Assembly: GCF_000614975.1 (NCBI RefSeq)
Contig: NZ_BALM01000010.1
Span: 62,001-126,000 of the forward strand
Origin: Shewanella marina JCM 15074
GTDB taxonomy: Bacteria > Pseudomonadota > Gammaproteobacteria > Enterobacterales > Shewanellaceae
Length of the DNA stretch: 64,000 nucleotides
Reading direction: 5' to 3'
Position numbers and translations under genes: made by a program. Numbering within the stretch: position 1 is the first letter of the stretch; each line of letters begins with the position of its first letter. Of the stretch, positions 59,378 through 64,000 are shown one piece after another. The notes beneath the pieces were generated by a model. The model saw only the letters and a program-made list of their open reading frames with translations. It was not told the origin of the DNA and ran no database searches.

Positions 59378-60319
59378 ATGAGTCAACAATTTGCCCATGT
59401 ATCAGTGTTATTACAAGAAACTATTGATGGATTGAATATTCGTCCAGATGGTATCTATATCGATGGTACTTTTGGCCGTGGTGGTCATTCTCGTCAAGTA
59501 CTACAGCGTCTAGGTGAAAATGGTCGTTTAATTGCTATTGACCGAGATCCGCAAGCGATTGAAGCTGCGAAGCAGTTTGCTGATGATCCGCGTTTCCAAA
59601 TTGTACACGGTGGTTTTGGTCAGCTAGCCGATTATGTCAATGAACTTGGCTTAGCGGGTAAAATTGATGGCGTATTATTAGATTTAGGCGTGTCTTCACC
59701 TCAGTTAGATGATGCCGAGCGTGGCTTTAGCTTCTTGCGAGATGGCCCATTAGATATGCGGATGGATAACAGCCAAGGCCAAACTGCCGCACAGTGGTTA
59801 GCCCGTGCTGAAATCGAAGATATGGCTTGGGTATTTAAAACCTATGGTGAAGAGAAAAATAGCCGCCATATTGCTCGTTGTATTGCCGCTGACCGTGATG
59901 AAAAGCCATTTTTAAGAACTAAAGATCTGGCGGATCTGATTGCCCGTATTACTAAAAATAAAGAGCGTAATAAGCATCCCGCAACTCGTGTATTCCAAGC
60001 GATTCGTATCTATATCAATAGTGAATTAGAGCAAATTGATCAGGCATTAGAAGGCGCATTAACCATTCTTGCACCTGAAGGTCGTTTATCGATTATCAGC
60101 TTCCACTCATTAGAAGATCGTATGGTGAAGCGCTTTATTCGCCGTAATAGCCAAGGTGAGCAGGTGCCATACGGGTTACCTGTTACTGAAGATCAAATTA
60201 ATAAGTCACGTAAGTTAAAAGCCATTGGTAAAGCGACGAAGCCTTCTGAGGATGAACTTGAACTTAATCCTCGTGCCCGCAGCTCTGTCTTGCGTGTAGC
60301 GCAGAGATTAGAGTACTAG
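59378..60319 (+). CDS. rsmH: 16S rRNA m4C1402 methyltransferase
   Basis: 313 aa from ATG 59378, equal to E. coli RsmH. SAM-binding [16 protein letters not shown] (~24-39), [20 protein letters not shown] (~100) and [15 protein letters not shown] (~235). The earlier ATG at 59348 adds ten residues without a ribosome-binding site, whereas AAGAAGAG precedes 59378; translation could still be coupled to mraZ from 59348. Confidence 0.95.
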   Translation: MSQQFAHVSVLLQETIDGLNIRPDGIYIDGTFGRGGHSRQVLQRLGENGRLIAIDRDPQAIEAAKQFADDPRFQIVHGGFGQLADYVNELGLAGKIDGVLLDLGVSSPQLDDAERGFSFLRDGPLDMRMDNSQGQTAAQWLARAEIEDMAWVFKTYGEEKNSRHIARCIAADRDEKPFLRTKDLADLIARITKNKERNKHPATRVFQAIRIYINSELEQIDQALEGALTILAPEGRLSIISFHSLEDRMVKRFIRRNSQGEQVPYGLPVTEDQINKSRKLKAIGKATKPSEDELELNPRARSSVLRVAQRLEY

Positions 60320-60327
60320 GAGGCAAC

Positions 60328-60642
60328 GTGGCTAAGTCATCGTTGAGCCTACCACGTATTATTGTGCAAGACATGTGGTCGCACAAGTGGTTGTTATTAC
60401 TTTCATTTGTAGTATTTGCTAATGCAGTGGCGGTTGTTTATACCAGTTATGTAAGCCGCCAATTGACCACTAAATGGGATCAACAATTACAGCAACGAGA
60501 TAAGTTAGATATTGAATGGCGCAATTTGCTACTAGAGGAGCAATCACTTGCTGATTCTAGCCGTATTACTCGGATTGCCACCAAAGAGTTGGATATGACC
60601 AGACCGCTTCCAAGTGAGGAAGTCGTGGTGAAAATACCATGA
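60328..60642 (+). CDS. ftsL: Cell division protein FtsL
   Basis: 104 aa bitopic protein. A short cytoplasmic tail, one membrane helix (LLLLSFVVFANAVAVVYTSYV, ~22-42) and a periplasmic coiled coil (KWDQQLQQRDKLDIEWRNLL). It forms the FtsQLB complex that activates septal wall synthesis. It overlaps ftsI by 4 bp; AGGAGG precedes it. Confidence 0.94.
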   Translation: MAKSSLSLPRIIVQDMWSHKWLLLLSFVVFANAVAVVYTSYVSRQLTTKWDQQLQQRDKLDIEWRNLLLEEQSLADSSRITRIATKELDMTRPLPSEEVVVKIP

Positions 60643-62375
60643 GTAAGAAACAAGCGAAAGTAATCAAAAAACCTCAGCTAATCCAATGGCGACTTAAAGT
60701 CGTCATTGGTTTTATTTTATTTCTATTTTCTGCATTAGTGGTTCGAGCCGCATACATTCAAGTGGTTGAGCCAGACAAATTACGTCATGAAAGCGATATG
60801 CGCACCTTGCGTACTACCAGTAACCAAGTACAACGTGGACTGATTACTGATCGCAACGGTGATATGTTGGCGGTGAGTGTACCCGTTAAAGCGGTGTGGG
60901 CGGATCCGAAAGAAGTCCATAAATTCGATGGTTTCAAGGATATGCGTCGCTGGAAAGCATTAGCTGACGTATTACATGAACCTGAGCAAACCTTACTTGA
61001 TCGCGTTAAAGATCCGAAAAAGCGTTATGTTTACCTTAAACGTCAGGTCACGCCTGCTGTTGCCGAATATATTCGTCAGTTAAAAATCCCTGGTATTCGT
61101 CTTAAAGATGAATCTCGTCGTTATTATCCCGCGGGTGAAATTACCGCGCAATTGATTGGTTTAACCAATATTGACGATGTCGGTATTGAAGGCATTGAGA
61201 AAAATTATAACGATTGGTTGACGGGCACACCGACTAAACAAAAAGTACGTAAATCTCGTGATGGTCACGTCGTTGAGCGTTTAAGTACAGTTCAACAAGG
61301 TGAGAAGCCTAATGACTTAGTGTTGAGTATTGACCAACGTATTCAACAGCTGGCTTATCGTGAAATTAAAAAGGCGACCGAGTTAAACCAAGCTGCATGG
61401 GGCTCCATTGTGGTATTGGATGTGCATACGGGTGAGGTGTTAGCGATGGCGACATCACCTTCGTATAATCCTAACTCTCGTGAGCATTTACAAAGTTTTA
61501 GAATGCGCAACCGTGCCATTACTGACTCCTTTGAACCGGGCTCTACCATTAAACCATTTGTGGTAGCCTCAGCACTGCAAGATGGGTATGCCAAGGCCGA
61601 TGAGATTATCTCAACCTCGCCGGGCTGGATGCGCGTTGGTGGTCGGCAGGTTCGAGATTCCCACAACAACGGTAATCTCAGTTTAGCCAAAATTTTAGCT
61701 AAATCGAGTAACGTAGGTATCAGTAAGTTGTCTCTATCTATGCCGGTTGAGAAGTTGCTTGATAAGTATTATTCACTGGGGCTAGGTAACTACACTGGCA
61801 TCGATTTACCGGGCGAAGCTCCGGGTATGATCCGTGAAAGCCATCGTTGGTCTGATTTTGAACGTGCCACCTTATCGTTTGGTTATGGCTTAACCGCTAA
61901 TACGCTGCAGTTGGCACGTATGTACGCCACTTTAGGTAATGGCGGTAAGTTACTACCTGTTTCAATCCTTAAATTAACCAAGCCGCCTGAAGGTACTCAA
62001 GTGTTTTCGCCAAAAGTGGCTAAAGACGTGATGTATATGCTACAGGGGGTAACTGAAGCTGGCGGTACCGCAAGACAAGCCCATATTAATGGCTACCCTG
62101 TTGCAGGTAAAACCGGCACCAGTCGTAAGGCTGTTGCGGGCGGTTATGGTGATGATTATGTGTCCTTATTTGCTGGTGTCGCGCCAGTTAATAATCCTCG
62201 TTTAGCAATTGCTGTGGTTGTTAATGCGCCAGAGGGCGACCGTTATTATGGCGGCGTTGTATCTGGACCTGTATTTGCCAAAGTGATGTCAGGTGCGTTG
62301 CAGTTGCTAAATGTCGAGCCTATCAGTAAAGCTGAGCAGGTTAAATTGGCTGCGATGGAAAGGAGTTTCGATTGA
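60639..62375 (+). CDS. ftsI: Penicillin-binding protein 3 (septal transpeptidase)
   Basis: 578 aa. Membrane anchor [20 protein letters not shown], a dimerisation-like domain ([20 protein letters not shown]), and a transpeptidase with the SxxK motif EPGSTIKPF (~302), SSN in [11 protein letters not shown] (~356) and KTGT in [10 protein letters not shown] (~490). It cross-links septal peptidoglycan. Overlaps ftsL and murE by 4 bp each. Confidence 0.96.
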   Translation: MSKKQAKVIKKPQLIQWRLKVVIGFILFLFSALVVRAAYIQVVEPDKLRHESDMRTLRTTSNQVQRGLITDRNGDMLAVSVPVKAVWADPKEVHKFDGFKDMRRWKALADVLHEPEQTLLDRVKDPKKRYVYLKRQVTPAVAEYIRQLKIPGIRLKDESRRYYPAGEITAQLIGLTNIDDVGIEGIEKNYNDWLTGTPTKQKVRKSRDGHVVERLSTVQQGEKPNDLVLSIDQRIQQLAYREIKKATELNQAAWGSIVVLDVHTGEVLAMATSPSYNPNSREHLQSFRMRNRAITDSFEPGSTIKPFVVASALQDGYAKADEIISTSPGWMRVGGRQVRDSHNNGNLSLAKILAKSSNVGISKLSLSMPVEKLLDKYYSLGLGNYTGIDLPGEAPGMIRESHRWSDFERATLSFGYGLTANTLQLARMYATLGNGGKLLPVSILKLTKPPEGTQVFSPKVAKDVMYMLQGVTEAGGTARQAHINGYPVAGKTGTSRKAVAGGYGDDYVSLFAGVAPVNNPRLAIAVVVNAPEGDRYYGGVVSGPVFAKVMSGALQLLNVEPISKAEQVKLAAMERSFD

Positions 62376-63850
62376 TATTTTTACGGGATTTACTCGCGCC
62401 TTGGTTTCATTATTCAGGCCAAGAGACTATTCAGAATTTGTGTTTAGACAGTCGTCAGATCAATGTCGGCGATCTATTTATTGCAGTACCGGGTTACGCC
62501 GTCGATGGCAGGCAATATATCACTCGTGCCTTTGCTCAAGGAGCTAGCGCGGTGTTAGTGCATACCGATGCGCCTGCTGAGCATGGCAAAGTGGTGATGA
62601 CGGATGCGGGTGTGACCATCTATTTTTGTCAGTTGCACAGACAGTTATCAGCCTTGGCGTTGCAAGCTTATCCCATTAATTCGGATAAAATGGCAATTGT
62701 AGGCATTACTGGCACCAATGGTAAAACCTCTGTGAGTCAGCTTATTGCACAACTTGTCCAGCTAGAACAGCAACAAGCAGCTGTGATGGGAACTTTAGGT
62801 AACGGCGTATGGGGCTCACTGATCGACAGTGGCAATACTACAGCTGATGCGATTACTGTTATCAAGCAATTAGCCCAATTTGCGCAACAAGGTATTGATG
62901 TCTGCGCCATGGAAGTGTCAAGTCATGGTTTAGTGCAAGGTCGTGTTGAAGCCGTGCCGTTTAGTACTGCAGTGTTTACCAATTTAAGCCGTGATCATTT
63001 AGATTTTCATGGTGATATGAACTCATATGCTGCCGCTAAGCAGCGTCTATTTAATTTCAGCTGTGTGCGCCAGCGTTTGCTTAACCTTGATGATGAGCAA
63101 GGCTTAAGCTGGTTTGAACAGTTACAACAATCCACGCAAGCCGTATTGGGTTACTCAACCAAACAACACCCTCAAGCACAGTTATATGTGACTGATATTG
63201 AATATCATGGTCGTGGTATGTGTGCCACATTGAATTGGTCAGAAGGTCAGGCTGTGATTGATTCACCTTTACTTGGCGAGTTTAATTTAGCCAATTTATT
63301 AGCGGCATTAGGCGCGCTTTATCTTGAAGGTTATGACTTAGCTCATCTGGCATTATTAGTACAACAATTAAAACCTGTAGCTGGCCGCATGGAGTGTTTT
63401 GCTTCCGCCAATGATGTCACGCTCGTGGTGGATTATGCCCATACGCCAGATGCAATTGAGCAAGCGTTAAAAGCGGCTCGGGTACATTGCCAAGGTAAGT
63501 TATGGTGCTTATTTGGTTGTGGCGGTGATCGTGATACAGGCAAGCGTCCATTAATGGCTGCGGCTGCGGAGCAGTTTAGTGATCAAGTGATGGTGACTTC
63601 TGATAACTGCCGTAGCGAAGATCCTCAAATCATTATTGATGACATTTTAGTGGGCTTACAACAGCCACAATTTGCATTGGTTGAAATTGATCGTATTAAG
63701 GCGATTAAGCAGGTATTTGCCCAAGCTAAGGCGGGCGATGTCATTCTACTTGCTGGTAAAGGTCATGAGACTTACCAAGAAGTTAAAGGTGAGAAATTGC
63801 ATTACGATGAGCGTGCATTAGCACAGGCTTTAGCCGAGGCAACATTATGA
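62372..63850 (+). CDS. murE: UDP-MurNAc-tripeptide synthetase (meso-DAP adding)
   Basis: 492 aa. It adds meso-diaminopimelate to UDP-MurNAc-dipeptide. P-loop [19 protein letters not shown] (~110), the carbamylated-Lys region [26 protein letters not shown], and the DAP-type substrate motif [13 protein letters not shown] (DNxR, ~410). TTG start overlapping the ftsI stop. Confidence 0.95.
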   Translation: MIFLRDLLAPWFHYSGQETIQNLCLDSRQINVGDLFIAVPGYAVDGRQYITRAFAQGASAVLVHTDAPAEHGKVVMTDAGVTIYFCQLHRQLSALALQAYPINSDKMAIVGITGTNGKTSVSQLIAQLVQLEQQQAAVMGTLGNGVWGSLIDSGNTTADAITVIKQLAQFAQQGIDVCAMEVSSHGLVQGRVEAVPFSTAVFTNLSRDHLDFHGDMNSYAAAKQRLFNFSCVRQRLLNLDDEQGLSWFEQLQQSTQAVLGYSTKQHPQAQLYVTDIEYHGRGMCATLNWSEGQAVIDSPLLGEFNLANLLAALGALYLEGYDLAHLALLVQQLKPVAGRMECFASANDVTLVVDYAHTPDAIEQALKAARVHCQGKLWCLFGCGGDRDTGKRPLMAAAAEQFSDQVMVTSDNCRSEDPQIIIDDILVGLQQPQFALVEIDRIKAIKQVFAQAKAGDVILLAGKGHETYQEVKGEKLHYDERALAQALAEATL

Positions 63851-64000
63851 TCCCACTATCTTTAGCTGCAATTACAGCTGCGGTAAATGGTCAATTGATT
63901 GGTGCTGATAGCAGCATCACTTCTGTCAGTACTGATAGCCGTAATATTGCCGAGCATTGTTTGTTTGTCGCCTTAAAAGGCGAGCGTTTTGACGGTCATG
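63847..64000 (+). CDS. murF: UDP-MurNAc-tripeptide--D-Ala-D-Ala ligase, 5' end only
   Basis: First 51 codons before the window edge: [20 protein letters not shown], then [26 protein letters not shown], matching the MurF N-terminal domain. The ATGA overlap with murE fits the conserved cluster. Confidence 0.93.
   Translation, partial: MIPLSLAAITAAVNGQLIGADSSITSVSTDSRNIAEHCLFVALKGERFDGH

Overview
The window looks like a chromosome segment of a gammaproteobacterium, most likely Shewanella. The inference rests on gene order and protein character: yicC/rph/pyrE, slmA-dut-coaBC facing radC-rpmB-rpmG-argA, leuABCD, fadL, glpK and the start of the mraZ/division cluster. No 16S or other marker gene is present to confirm it. 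No rRNA, tRNA or CRISPR array was seen.

The left third is accessory. Positions 1-3504 hold a minus-strand sugar/AI-2-type ABC importer (permease, frameshifted ATPase, binding protein), followed by a frameshifted yjjG-type phosphatase. Positions 4676-13704 hold the most interesting block: an FHA-sigma54 activator and a membrane Ser/Thr kinase with TPRs on the plus strand. Around them are three minus-strand transcription units: a cytoplasmic trypsin-like protease with a stand-alone copy of its N-terminal domain and an unknown protein; an unknown protein plus a secreted Cys-rich protein; and a possible nuclease-fold protein. Each unit has a TGGCA-type -24 element, and upstream of each lies a TGACATG palindrome-like site. 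I read this as one kinase-to-sigma54 regulon. A LysR regulator follows, then a nrfBCD-like electron-transfer operon (pentaheme cytochrome, 4x[4Fe-4S] protein, frameshifted NrfD) led by a small membrane protein.

Positions 18028-23571 form a small defence-like island: methyltransferase, HNH endonuclease, and McrB (with an EVE-like insertion)/McrC. A 262-bp MITE-like element then splits a MazG-type pyrophosphohydrolase gene. A YibE/F membrane protein and a frameshifted 5'-nucleotidase lipoprotein gene follow. At 28707-34592 a 5.9-kb island sits in the 3' end of yicC. It is bounded by a near-perfect 20-bp duplication of the yicC end and carries a radical SAM protein, an unknown Rossmann-like protein, a 1001-aa glycosyltransferase with a kinase-like domain, and a second glycosyltransferase. 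It has no integrase.

The right half is ordinary housekeeping DNA: rph, pyrE, folE, an S9 peptidase, slmA, dut, coaBC, radC, rpmBG, argA, rarD, a thioesterase, recQ, leuABCD with a textbook leucine attenuator and leader peptide, fadL, glpK, and mraZ-rsmH-ftsL-ftsI-murE-murF with MraZ operator repeats.

Four genes in the left 28 kb each carry a single-base deletion at or beside short G/C runs, while the housekeeping genes are intact. This is either recent decay or base-calling error.
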